From Cytophagales bacterium (GTDB taxonomy: Bacteria > Bacteroidota > Bacteroidia > Cytophagales > Cyclobacteriaceae): a DNA stretch of 5,466 nucleotides. The position numbers were made by a program, and so were the translations under genes. Positions 1-5,466 of the stretch are shown in pieces. The stretch lies in assembly GCA_003537495.1 (NCBI GenBank), contig DPSB01000513.1:1-5466 (forward strand), in the 5' to 3' direction. How positions within the stretch are numbered: the stretch's first letter is position 1; each line of letters opens with the position of its first letter. The notes below the pieces were generated by a model. The model saw only the letters and a program-made list of their open reading frames with translations, did no database searches and was not told the origin of the DNA.

Positions 1-650
1 GCCTGTTCGTATTGTTCCAATTCCAGCGAAAATGCTCCACCGTAGTAATAAGCTGGAGGATAAGCTCCATCTAATTGAATCGCCTGATTAACTGCGAGTA
101 GTGCACTATCTAAATTTTGCATTGAATAATGAACCAACGCCAGGTTCATTTGAATCTCAGGATCATCTTGAATCTGAATAACCGATTCGAAATCTTTGCG
201 TGCCAGTTTATACTCTTCTTTCTCCATGAATAAGCTTCCGCGCCAGCGAAGCAACTGCGGATCGCCACCCGTTAAGTCTATAGCAGCATTTACATCTGTT
301 AGTTGATTATCGGTATCATTCAACTCGCGATACACCAATGCACGTAAAATAGGCGCCTGATAACTTTGCGGAAACTCAGGAATGAATTTTGAAATATCAG
401 CAATAGCTGGTTGCCATTGGGCGGAGCTGTAATAGGCTACCGTCCTTTTATAAAGGGTGCGGTAGTTTTCTTTTTGCTTTAGACCGGAAGCCTTAATGAC
501 TTTGGAATAGAGGACAATTGCTTTTTTAAAATCTTCGCGCCCCATCAAGGTGTCTGCTTCGGTTTCCCAGGCAGTCCACTTCGGGTTTTGTGCGAAACCC
601 GAAGTGAACATCGCCAGTGTAAGAATACCGATCAGAAACCCTCTATGCAT
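1..650 (-). CDS. Exported TPR-repeat protein, C-terminus beyond the window
   Basis: Reading the minus strand from ATG at 650-648 gives an open frame of 216 complete codons that leaves the window at base 1, so the C-terminus is missing. Residues 1-20 (MHRGFLIGILTLAMFTSGFA) form a clear signal peptide with a likely cut between Ala20 and Gln21. There is no lipobox cysteine, so the product is probably periplasmic or exported rather than a lipoprotein. The rest is built from about six helical repeats of 33-35 residues with TPR spacing and signature residues, for example near 28-55, 63-93, 97-127, 132-161, 165-194 and 198 to the end (note the recurring pattern of Tyr/Leu, Gly/Ala, a turn, then D-x-A and a Pro or Asp at the repeat end). 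TPRs bind other proteins or peptides; the partner cannot be told. The start lies one base after the typA stop codon (TAG-A-ATG), so it is probably co-transcribed and translationally coupled to typA. Confidence 0.87.
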   Translation of the reverse strand, partial: MHRGFLIGILTLAMFTSGFAQNPKWTAWETEADTLMGREDFKKAIVLYSKVIKASGLKQKENYRTLYKRTVAYYSSAQWQPAIADISKFIPEFPQSYQAPILRALVYRELNDTDNQLTDVNAAIDLTGGDPQLLRWRGSLFMEKEEYKLARKDFESVIQIQDDPEIQMNLALVHYSMQNLDSALLAVNQAIQLDGAYPPAYYYGGAFSLELEQYEQ

Positions 651-651
651 T

Positions 652-2460
652 CTAAGAAGCCTTGTTACGTTTACGATCGTTCTCGTTCAAAAATATTTTA
701 CGCAAACGAATAGATTTTGGTGTTACCTCTACATACTCATCGGCTTGAATATATTCCAATGCTTCTTCTAATGTATGCTTAAGTGGTGGTGCAATTTTCA
801 TTTTTTCATCGGCACCGGATGCACGCATGTTGGTAAGCTTCTTGGTTTTGGTAACGTTAATTACCAGATCGCCACTGCGGCTATGTTCGCCAATTACCTG
901 ACCTTCGTAAACAGGCTCGCCCGGATTGATGAAGAACTTACCACGGTCTTGCAGGTTGTGTAAGCTGTACGGAATGGCTTCACCTTGTTCCATTACAATC
1001 AACGAACCATTGATACGACCTGGAATTTCACCTTTATAGGGTTGATATTCTTTAAAGCGGTGTGTTACCACAGCTTCACCAGCAGTTACGTTCAATAAAT
1101 AATTTCGTAAGCCCATAATTCCGCGTGACGGAATCATAAACTTTAAGATCATACGATCGGCTTTCGGTTCCATGTTCACCATTTCACCTTTGCGCATCGA
1201 AACGGTTTCAATAGCCTTACCTGCATCCGTTTCAGGTAAGTCGATAGTCAATTCTTCAACGGGTTCGCTCTTCACACCATCAATCTCGCGGAAGATAACC
1301 TGCGGCTGACCAATCTGTAATTCGTAGCCTTCTCTGCGCATGGTTTCAATCAAAACCGACAAGTGCAATACACCCCGACCAAATACCATAAAGCTATCGG
1401 CCGATCCGGTTTCGCCTAAGCGCAACGCAAGGTTCTTTTCCAATTCTTTTTCAAGACGATCTTTAATGTGGCGCGAGGTAACAAATTTTCCTTCTTTGGC
1501 ATAGAATGGTGAGTTGTTGATAGTAAACAACATACTCATGGTTGGTTCATCAATCGCAATTGATTTTAATGCCTCGGGTTTATTAATATCAGCTACGGTA
1601 TCGCCAATTTCAAAACCTTCAAGCCCTACTAATGCACAGATTTCTCCGGCATGAACTTCTTCTACTTTCTTTTTCTCGAAACCTTCAAACACATAAACTT
1701 CTTTGATGCGGGTTTTTACAACGCCACCTGCATCGCGTTTTACCAACGCTATTTGTTGCCCGGCTTTTACCGAACCGCGTTGAATGCGCCCAATGGCAAT
1801 CCGGCCAATAAAAGAAGAGTATTCTAATGAAGTAATCAGCAATTGAGTTGTTCCTTCATCTACTTTAGGTGCAGGAATATGTTCAATAATACCTTCAATT
1901 AACGCAGTAATATCTGTGGTAGGAGTTTTCCAATCCGAAGTCATCCAACCTTGCTTAGCCGAACCATAGAATGTGGGGAAATTGAGTTGATCTTCGTTGG
2001 CATCCAAGGCAAACATCAAATCAAAAACTGACTCATGCACTTCATCGGGTGTACAGTTTTTCTTGTCCACCTTATTAATAACAACAATCGGCTTTAAGCC
2101 AAGTTGCAATGCTTTTTGTAATACGAAGCGGGTTTGAGGCATTGGGCCTTCAAATGCATCTACCAACAACAAACAGCCATCGGCCATGTTTAGTACCCGT
2201 TCTACTTCACCACCAAAATCGCTGTGGCCAGGAGTATCGATTACGTTGATTTTATAATCCTTGTATCGAACTGAAACGTTTTTGGCAAGGATGGTAATAC
2301 CCCGCTCGCGCTCCAGGTCGTTGCTATCCATAATCAACTCACCAGGGTTTTCGTGGTCTTTAAACAAGTGACCTGCGTGCAATAATTTATCAACCAGAGT
2401 AGTTTTTCCGTGGTCAACGTGGGCAATAATGGCAATGTTTCTGATCTTACTTACTTCCAT
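652..2460 (-). CDS. typA: Ribosome-associated translational GTPase TypA/BipA
   Basis: The 602-residue product has the usual length and full domain order of TypA/BipA. The GTPase domain shows all G motifs: G1 AHVDHGKT (13-20), the switch I segment RERGITI (51-57), G3 DTPGH (75-79), G4 NKVD (129-132) and G5 GSAKQGW (166-172). Next come an EF-Tu-like beta-barrel domain, EF-G-like domains III and V, and the TypA-specific C-terminal domain ([11 protein letters not shown], then the HNLQDRG and TNMRASG segments), ending in a basic tail. The family binds the 70S/50S ribosome in the GTP form and supports large-subunit assembly, cold growth and stress responses. The ATG at 2460-2458 fits the family N-terminus exactly and sits about 36 nt below a predicted start site. 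No Shine-Dalgarno sequence is seen; the leader just before the ATG is A-rich, as is normal in Bacteroidota. No motif is missing and the gene looks intact. A TPR protein gene follows after one base. Confidence 0.98.
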   Translation of the reverse strand: MEVSKIRNIAIIAHVDHGKTTLVDKLLHAGHLFKDHENPGELIMDSNDLERERGITILAKNVSVRYKDYKINVIDTPGHSDFGGEVERVLNMADGCLLLVDAFEGPMPQTRFVLQKALQLGLKPIVVINKVDKKNCTPDEVHESVFDLMFALDANEDQLNFPTFYGSAKQGWMTSDWKTPTTDITALIEGIIEHIPAPKVDEGTTQLLITSLEYSSFIGRIAIGRIQRGSVKAGQQIALVKRDAGGVVKTRIKEVYVFEGFEKKKVEEVHAGEICALVGLEGFEIGDTVADINKPEALKSIAIDEPTMSMLFTINNSPFYAKEGKFVTSRHIKDRLEKELEKNLALRLGETGSADSFMVFGRGVLHLSVLIETMRREGYELQIGQPQVIFREIDGVKSEPVEELTIDLPETDAGKAIETVSMRKGEMVNMEPKADRMILKFMIPSRGIMGLRNYLLNVTAGEAVVTHRFKEYQPYKGEIPGRINGSLIVMEQGEAIPYSLHNLQDRGKFFINPGEPVYEGQVIGEHSRSGDLVINVTKTKKLTNMRASGADEKMKIAPPLKHTLEEALEYIQADEYVEVTPKSIRLRKIFLNENDRKRNKAS

Positions 2461-2499
2461 AAATAGTGGTTTCCGCTGCTTTTTTCAACTTTAAGGCCG

Positions 2500-2507
2500 C
2501 AAAGATA
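2500..2507 (-). promoter_or_regulatory. Promoter -7 box upstream of typA
   Basis: On the minus strand this reads TATCTTTG, an exact match to the Bacteroidota primary sigma -7 consensus TAnnTTTG. The predicted start of transcription is about 4 nt further on (near 2496), giving a typA leader of about 36 nt. At the expected 19-21 nt spacing the -33 position reads CCGG, ACCG or CACC, not TTTG, so the upstream element is poor. It suggests typA and the TPR gene can be transcribed separately from the two genes upstream. Confidence 0.6.
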
Positions 2508-2584
2508 GCTTTATTTGGCGATTTTACCGGTGGGCACTTACAATATTCCCGAAACTCCTGATGGGCCGAATTTCAATCGATTTA

Positions 2585-3283
2585 TTACTGCGGTTTGTAC
2601 TTTTCGAAGAAGCCGTGCAGGGCTTCCATGATGGCATCGGGATCGGTAAAGTAATGTACGGAAGGGTGTTGAATGTTGAATTTTTCGATCAGGGAATAGT
2701 AGATCCCTTCATCGATGTGATGATCTTCCATCATAATCTTTTTTACATCCGGATCGGTGATTACCTGCCGGAATGTTTGTGTGCGGTTATTCTCTTCTAT
2801 TACACGACTGAGTTTGCGTTTTTCGCGCTCTAACTTCCAGAAATAATCGAAAGGCGATTCAAACATTTGAATTTTGCCGAGTGTTCTGGGTGCCACATTG
2901 CTGCGATCTTCTACTTTATTGGGATAAAGCCGGTGCGATTTAATCGTTACCTCCTGTAGCATAATCCGGTTTTCGCGCAGCAGAATAAATAGGGCATCTT
3001 CTTCAAACATCAGTGGCAACTCCAGCGCGTGATAGCCCACTGCGGTGAATACCAGAGTATCGATCGGTTTAGCCGAGATAAGAAAACCACCTGATGCGTT
3101 GGTGGCTACTCCTTTATTAGTATTCTTAATAGAGATATGCACGCCCGGTAAATTGACAAGACTGGCTGAATCAACCACAATACCCCGATAAATGGTTTGA
3201 GCCCATAGCAATTCCGGGGTGCAAATGGTCAGAAAAAAAAATAATCGTAACAAGGTGGAAGTTTCTGGCTTATAGGATGCCAT
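2585..3283 (-). CDS. Exported protein with CarboxypepD_reg-like domain, function unknown
   Basis: The 232-residue product begins with a signal peptide: a hydrophobic stretch at 11-22 and a likely cut after Ala28 (LLWAQT). Residues 31 to about 110 match the CarboxypepD_reg-like beta-sandwich pattern: a strand RGIVVDS, a PGVHISIKNT turn, then the TNASGGF segment, the strand pair around DTLVFTAVGYH, and the closing LQEVTI-type strand (113-118). In TonB-dependent SusC-like receptors this domain precedes the plug, but here there is no plug or barrel. Instead an approximately 115-residue charged, mostly helical C-terminal part follows (FDYFWKLEREKRKLSRVIEE, 144-163), which I do not recognise as a named family. 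Small proteins with this layout are common in Bacteroidota and of unknown role; the location is probably the periplasm or cell surface. The start follows the upstream methyltransferase stop by 21 nt, so the two probably form an operon. A run of nine T's (3233-3241) encodes the Phe15-Phe17 core of the signal peptide. Confidence 0.85.
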   Translation of the reverse strand: MASYKPETSTLLRLFFFLTICTPELLWAQTIYRGIVVDSASLVNLPGVHISIKNTNKGVATNASGGFLISAKPIDTLVFTAVGYHALELPLMFEEDALFILLRENRIMLQEVTIKSHRLYPNKVEDRSNVAPRTLGKIQMFESPFDYFWKLEREKRKLSRVIEENNRTQTFRQVITDPDVKKIMMEDHHIDEGIYYSLIEKFNIQHPSVHYFTDPDAIMEALHGFFEKYKPQ

Positions 3284-3304
3284 TCGTTACCAAAAAGTTG
3301 AAGC

Positions 3305-4195
3305 CTACCGGTTAAACCGGAGAAACGTACCCATCGGTAAATCTTTTCCGGTTTTAGATTTGAGGTAGAACTCACCAAACTCAGGGTTAACAGCTGCAAA
3401 GTGCGTATTCACTACATTCAATCCAACCAACGATGACAGCCCCACCGCATACATAGAAAGAATAAAGAAGGATGGTGTTGGTTCCAGCAATTGGCTGGCG
3501 AGATAAACCAGTTCGTCTAATTGTTCTTGTAGTGTCCACTTCTCACCTTCGGGGCCGCGCCCATACGGTGGCGGATCCATGATTACACCATTATATTTAT
3601 TGCCCCGTTTTACTTCGCGCTTTACAAACTTGAGCGCGTCTTCATATACCCACCGAATATCTTTCAGGTTATTTAACTGCATGTTTTGATTAGCCCAGTT
3701 TAAACCTGGGCGCGAAGCATCAACATGAATAACTTCTGCACCTGCTGCGCGCGCTACAACCGATGCTGCACCAGTATAAGCAAACAAGTTAAGCACCCGG
3801 CTGGGTTTGTTCCATGCTGAAACTGTATCGTAAATAAAATTCCAATTAGAACCTTGCTCCGGAAAAACACCCACATGCCCAAAGCTGGTAAGGGCAAGAC
3901 GCAGGGTTAGCTTTAATGAACCATAATTGTAAACAACCTGCCAGCTATCATCAATCGGTTTCAGTTTTTTCCAACCACCTTTTACCTCATCACCAAACCG
4001 AAAATTGTCTTTTTGTTCGCGGGTAAAATGGGCATGCGCCTGCTGCTTCCATTCCTCAATAGAAAACACGGATTGCCAAATAGCCTGAGGCTCGGGCCGT
4101 ATTAATGTAATTTTACCAAAACGCTCTAACTTCTCGAAGTTACCAGAGTCCAGCAATTCGTAGTCGTTCCAGGATGAGGGATGTATTAAATTCAA
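3305..4195 (-). CDS. Class I SAM-dependent methyltransferase, RlmI/RlmK-like (COG1092 type)
   Basis: The 296-residue product has the catalytic Rossmann domain of the RlmI/RlmK-type methyltransferases (Methyltrans_SAM). Visible motifs are the SAM loop VLNLFAYTGAAS (134-145), the acidic strand end HVDAS (157-161) that should hold the SAM ribose, the ED pair at 185-186, and motif IV DPPPYGRG (207-214). The N-terminal 110 residues form a small beta-rich region (LDSGNFEKLERFG, RPEPQAIW) and there is no PUA domain as in E. coli RlmI. RlmI-type enzymes make 5-methylcytosine in 23S rRNA, but here motif IV has PPP-Y in place of PPK-F and the target is not known, so I give no gene symbol. No ATG is available at the front: an in-frame stop lies upstream and the family N-terminus (LIHPSSWNDYEL) begins right at TTG 4195-4193, which I take as the start. 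The gene leads a probable operon with the exported protein downstream and diverges from the relic at 4338. Confidence 0.88.
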   Translation of the reverse strand: MNLIHPSSWNDYELLDSGNFEKLERFGKITLIRPEPQAIWQSVFSIEEWKQQAHAHFTREQKDNFRFGDEVKGGWKKLKPIDDSWQVVYNYGSLKLTLRLALTSFGHVGVFPEQGSNWNFIYDTVSAWNKPSRVLNLFAYTGAASVVARAAGAEVIHVDASRPGLNWANQNMQLNNLKDIRWVYEDALKFVKREVKRGNKYNGVIMDPPPYGRGPEGEKWTLQEQLDELVYLASQLLEPTPSFFILSMYAVGLSSLVGLNVVNTHFAAVNPEFGEFYLKSKTGKDLPMGTFLRFNR

Positions 4196-4210
4196 GGATT
4201 GATATTTCGA

Positions 4211-4241
4211 TTCAAATTAAAGAAATAACTTTCAATTTGAA
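4211..4241. promoter_or_regulatory. AT-rich inverted repeat in front of the methyltransferase
   Basis: Arms TTCAAATTAAAG (4211-4222) and CTTTCAATTTGAA (4229-4241) pair over 12 bases with one bulged C (4233) around the 6-base loop AAATAA. The element ends 15 nt upstream of the TTG start of the methyltransferase on the minus strand. It could be an operator for a dimeric regulator or a hairpin in the mRNA leader. Only two pairs are G:C and no T-run follows outside the hairpin, so it is not a convincing terminator. The symmetry is directly visible; the role is inference. Confidence 0.4.
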
Positions 4242-4301
4242 CTGATGCCAAGATGTTTCCAAAGCTCGACTCAGTAAAATTTGTATTAGCTTCAAATCAC
4301 G

Positions 4302-4332
4302 TTTGTAGCACACTTACAGATTCTTATCTTTG
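4302..4332 (+). promoter_or_regulatory. Consensus Bacteroidota promoter of the relic module
   Basis: A -33 element TTTG (4302-4305), a 19-nt spacer, and a -7 element TATCTTTG (4325-4332) match the Bacteroidota primary sigma consensus in both boxes and in spacing. The predicted start of transcription is near 4336-4338, essentially at the ATG of the 55-codon ORF (4338), so the message would be leaderless or nearly so. It is the strongest promoter signal in the window and could now also supply transcript to the RNA methyltransferase at 4650. Confidence 0.65.
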
Positions 4333-4337
4333 CTATT

Positions 4338-4505
4338 ATGGTAACAGAAATTTACCTGAAGCGATTAAAGAAAATGCAGGTTTCGGCTAGCGAAATTATC
4401 CGCACCCCAAAGTCAATCACTCAAAAGATTGTTCTTCCAGCATCGAAACATACTAAATCCAAAAAGAAGTTAGTTGCCAGTTCTAACGATCATTTGTGGC
4501 CCTAA
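4338..4505 (+). CDS. Small basic 55-aa ORF, possible first gene of a decayed module
   Basis: The frame runs from ATG 4338 to TAA 4503-4505. The product starts MVTEIYLKRLKKMQVSASEI and is strongly basic: 10 Lys and 2 Arg against 3 acidic residues. The lysines cluster at 37-44 (KHTKSKKK). There is no signal peptide or membrane segment. I do not recognise the family. Support for a real gene is the perfect promoter right in front and the position just before a P-loop gene fragment. The last 11 or so codons overlap that fragment in another frame, so the tail (LVASSNDHLWP) is probably not original and the native stop may have been lost near codon 45. Met13 (4374), after an A-rich stretch, is an alternative start if leaderless initiation does not occur. 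By position it could be an antitoxin-like partner, but known antitoxins of zeta kinases are usually acidic, so this stays a guess. Confidence 0.45.
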   Translation: MVTEIYLKRLKKMQVSASEIIRTPKSITQKIVLPASKHTKSKKKLVASSNDHLWP

Positions 4506-4572
4506 TGGGGCAGGAAAATCTACGCATAGCAAGGAACTTTTAGAAGACCATGCTCCATTCCTTCAAGATTAG
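4474..4572 (+). pseudogene. Truncated P-loop kinase remnant, zeta-toxin/AAA_33-like
   Basis: In the frame beginning with TTG at 4474-4476 (preceded directly by an in-frame TAG) and ending at TAG 4570-4572, the 32-codon peptide reads PVLTIICGPNGAGKST then HSKELLEDH. This is a hydrophobic first strand followed by an intact Walker A motif, sitting at the extreme N-terminus as in zeta-toxin-like and AAA_33 kinases. Such proteins are normally about 180-200 residues; everything after the P-loop helix is absent, including the catalytic Asp/Arg regions, so it cannot be active. A second in-frame stop follows soon after (4588-4590), and no further kinase motif can be read in any frame up to 4649. The start codon may once have been ATG, since TTG-CCA lines up with the usual M-P opening. 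An ABC-ATPase origin is possible, because they share GPNGAGKST, but the HSKELL continuation and terminal position fit zeta-type kinases better. Confidence 0.6.
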
Positions 4573-4649
4573 GCAATTATCTACTTAATATCATAAATTT
4601 TATATTGAAGTATAATCGTGAGGAGAATTTTTGAAACTATTTTTAAAGC
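4573..4649. other. AT-rich junction between relic and RNA methyltransferase
   Basis: This 77-base stretch is very AT-rich and has stops in all plus-strand frames. I find no recognisable coding remnant, RNA gene or hairpin in it. It contains an isolated GAGGAG (4620-4625) five bases before a TTG, which opens only a frame overlapping the methyltransferase and is probably chance. It probably contains the downstream deletion scar of the kinase gene and the leader of the next gene. Confidence 0.5.
4605..4633 (+). promoter_or_regulatory. Weak candidate promoter of the RNA methyltransferase
   Basis: TTG (4605-4607), an 18-nt spacer and AATTTTTG (4626-4633) match the Bacteroidota promoter pattern with one mismatch in the -7 box and a slightly short spacer. 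It would start transcription near 4637, leaving about 13 nt before the ATG at 4650. In AT-rich DNA such a match can occur by chance. Confidence 0.25.
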
Positions 4650-5441
4650 ATGCACTTTCTCATCACCAGCACCCAAAATCCAAAAATCAAAAGTCTGCTT
4701 GCGTTGGAAAAACCACGCGAACGCAGAAAGCAGCAACTGTTTGTAGTAGAGGGCGCAAAAGAAGTGCGTATGGCTATGGAGGCTGGTTACCGTATCGGCA
4801 ATATCTTTTTTTGTGAAGAGATTTTAGATGAAAATGAATCGGGTGATTTGTTGAAGCAGGACAAGCTACTGATTCCGGTTTCTAAAGAGGTGTTCGATAA
4901 AATTGCCATCCGCGAAAGCACGGGCGGTATTCTGGCTGTGGCCGAACAAAAAATGCATCGGCTGCAAGACATTAAGTTAAGTGCCAACCCTTTACTCCTG
5001 ATTTTAGAAGCGGTGGAAAAGCCCGGCAACCTTGGGGCAATACTTCGCACTGCCGATGCAGCCGGAGTGGATGCGGTAATTATCTGCGATCCGCAAACCG
5101 ATTTTTATAATCCCAATGTAATCCGCAGCAGCGTGGGCTGTGTATTCACCAAACAAATTGCTTCCGCCACAAGCGAAGAAACAATTAGTTGGTTGAAGCA
5201 AAACAATGTTAATATCTATTGTACTTACCTGAAAGCTTCAAAACCTTATCACGAAACCGACTTTACAAAACCGTGCGCTATTGTAATGGGTACCGAGGCC
5301 ACCGGACTTTCAGATGTGTGGGTAAAGAATAGCACTGCCAACATTATCATCCCCATGCAGGGCAAAATCGACTCGATGAATGTTTCTAATGCGGCTGCCG
5401 TTGTGGTCTTTGAAGCCCGTAAGCAGCGCGGTTTTTTGTGA
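4650..5441 (+). CDS. TrmH/SpoU-family RNA 2'-O-methyltransferase
   Basis: The 263-residue product is a complete SPOUT methyltransferase of the SpoU/TrmH family, which transfers a methyl group from SAM to a ribose 2'-OH in rRNA or tRNA. An N-terminal substrate-binding domain (about 1-105; TSTQNPKIKSL, then the FVVEG segment at 31-35) resembles that of RlmB/TsnR-type enzymes. The trefoil-knot catalytic domain shows motif 1 EKPGNLGAILRTADAAG (123-139, with Asn127 and catalytic Arg133), motif 2 IVMGTEATGLSD (211-222, with Glu216 and Gly219) and motif 3 IPMQGKIDSMNVSNA (234-248, with Asn244 and Ser246). All key residues are present. The exact target (for example 23S rRNA Gm2251 as in RlmB) cannot be read from sequence, so I give no symbol. 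An in-frame TAA six bases upstream makes ATG 4650 the first possible start, and the family N-terminus fits. No Shine-Dalgarno is seen at working distance. The gene diverges from the other methyltransferase across the relic region. Confidence 0.95.
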   Translation: MHFLITSTQNPKIKSLLALEKPRERRKQQLFVVEGAKEVRMAMEAGYRIGNIFFCEEILDENESGDLLKQDKLLIPVSKEVFDKIAIRESTGGILAVAEQKMHRLQDIKLSANPLLLILEAVEKPGNLGAILRTADAAGVDAVIICDPQTDFYNPNVIRSSVGCVFTKQIASATSEETISWLKQNNVNIYCTYLKASKPYHETDFTKPCAIVMGTEATGLSDVWVKNSTANIIIPMQGKIDSMNVSNAAAVVVFEARKQRGFL

Positions 5442-5466
5442 AATCTGAAAGTTTGATTTTCAAAAT

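Noticed and set aside
550..963. Plus-strand open frames opposite typA and the TPR gene
   Set aside because: They are antisense to genes with clear family signatures and encode no recognisable protein.
2561..2833. Plus-strand 90-codon frame opposite the CarboxypepD_reg-like gene
   Set aside because: It is a shadow of the minus-strand gene, with no promoter and no protein-like pattern.
3308..3320. CCGGTT-A-AACCGG palindrome at the end of the RlmI-like gene as a terminator
   Set aside because: The arms are only 4-6 bp, they lie inside coding sequence, the only T run is about 12 nt further on, and the next gene starts 21 nt after the stop, so an operon is more likely.
4233..4638. Similar words CAATTTGAACT (from 4233) and AATTTTTGAAACT (from 4626) as flanking direct repeats of an insertion
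   Set aside because: They need gaps to align and are low-complexity; chance in AT-rich DNA is more likely.
4631..4816. GAGGAG followed after five bases by TTG, opening a 61-codon frame
   Set aside because: The frame overlaps the RNA methyltransferase for most of its length, its peptide has no protein-like pattern, and Shine-Dalgarno sites are not a reliable signal in this phylum.
4787..5201. Minus-strand frames opposite the RNA methyltransferase
   Set aside because: They mirror the coding strand of a gene whose three catalytic motifs are intact.
5441..5466. Possible terminator after the RNA methyltransferase (TGAAA ... TTTCA)
   Set aside because: The stem is 5 bp, AT-rich and cut by the window end; no T run can be judged.

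Overview
The window looks like chromosomal DNA from a member of the Bacteroidota. Three things in the sequence point there. Two copies of the -7 promoter box TATCTTTG (consensus TAnnTTTG) stand in front of genes. Shine-Dalgarno sites are almost absent. There is also a secreted protein with a CarboxypepD_reg-like domain, a fold very common in this phylum. The moderate, slightly AT-rich composition and the gene styles suggest the Cytophagales/Chitinophagales side of the phylum, but this is inference and no taxonomic marker is present.

Layout. Four genes lie on the minus strand and read from right to left. They are an RlmI/RlmK-like class I SAM methyltransferase (3305-4195), a small exported protein with a CarboxypepD_reg-like domain (2585-3283), the ribosome-associated GTPase TypA/BipA (652-2460, own promoter), and an exported TPR-repeat protein (1-650) that runs off the left edge. 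The TPR gene starts one base after the typA stop codon. On the plus strand, the right end carries a SpoU/TrmH-family RNA 2'-O-methyltransferase (4650-5441). The housekeeping theme is ribosome and RNA maintenance: two RNA-methyltransferase-type enzymes and a ribosome assembly/stress GTPase.

The unusual part is the 454-base gap between the two divergent methyltransferase genes (4196-4649). It holds a near-perfect AT-rich hairpin or operator, a textbook Bacteroidota promoter (TTTG-N19-TATCTTTG), a 55-codon basic ORF starting about 2 nt after the predicted transcription start, and, overlapping its end in another frame, a 32-codon fragment carrying an intact P-loop (GPNGAGKST followed by HSKELL). 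That fragment resembles the N-terminus of zeta-toxin/AAA_33-type kinases. I read this as the decayed remnant of a two-gene module, possibly toxin-antitoxin-like, in which the kinase gene has been cut to its first strand and P-loop while its promoter and upstream small ORF survive. This is the best candidate for something undescribed, but it is a relic and the family assignment rests on one motif.
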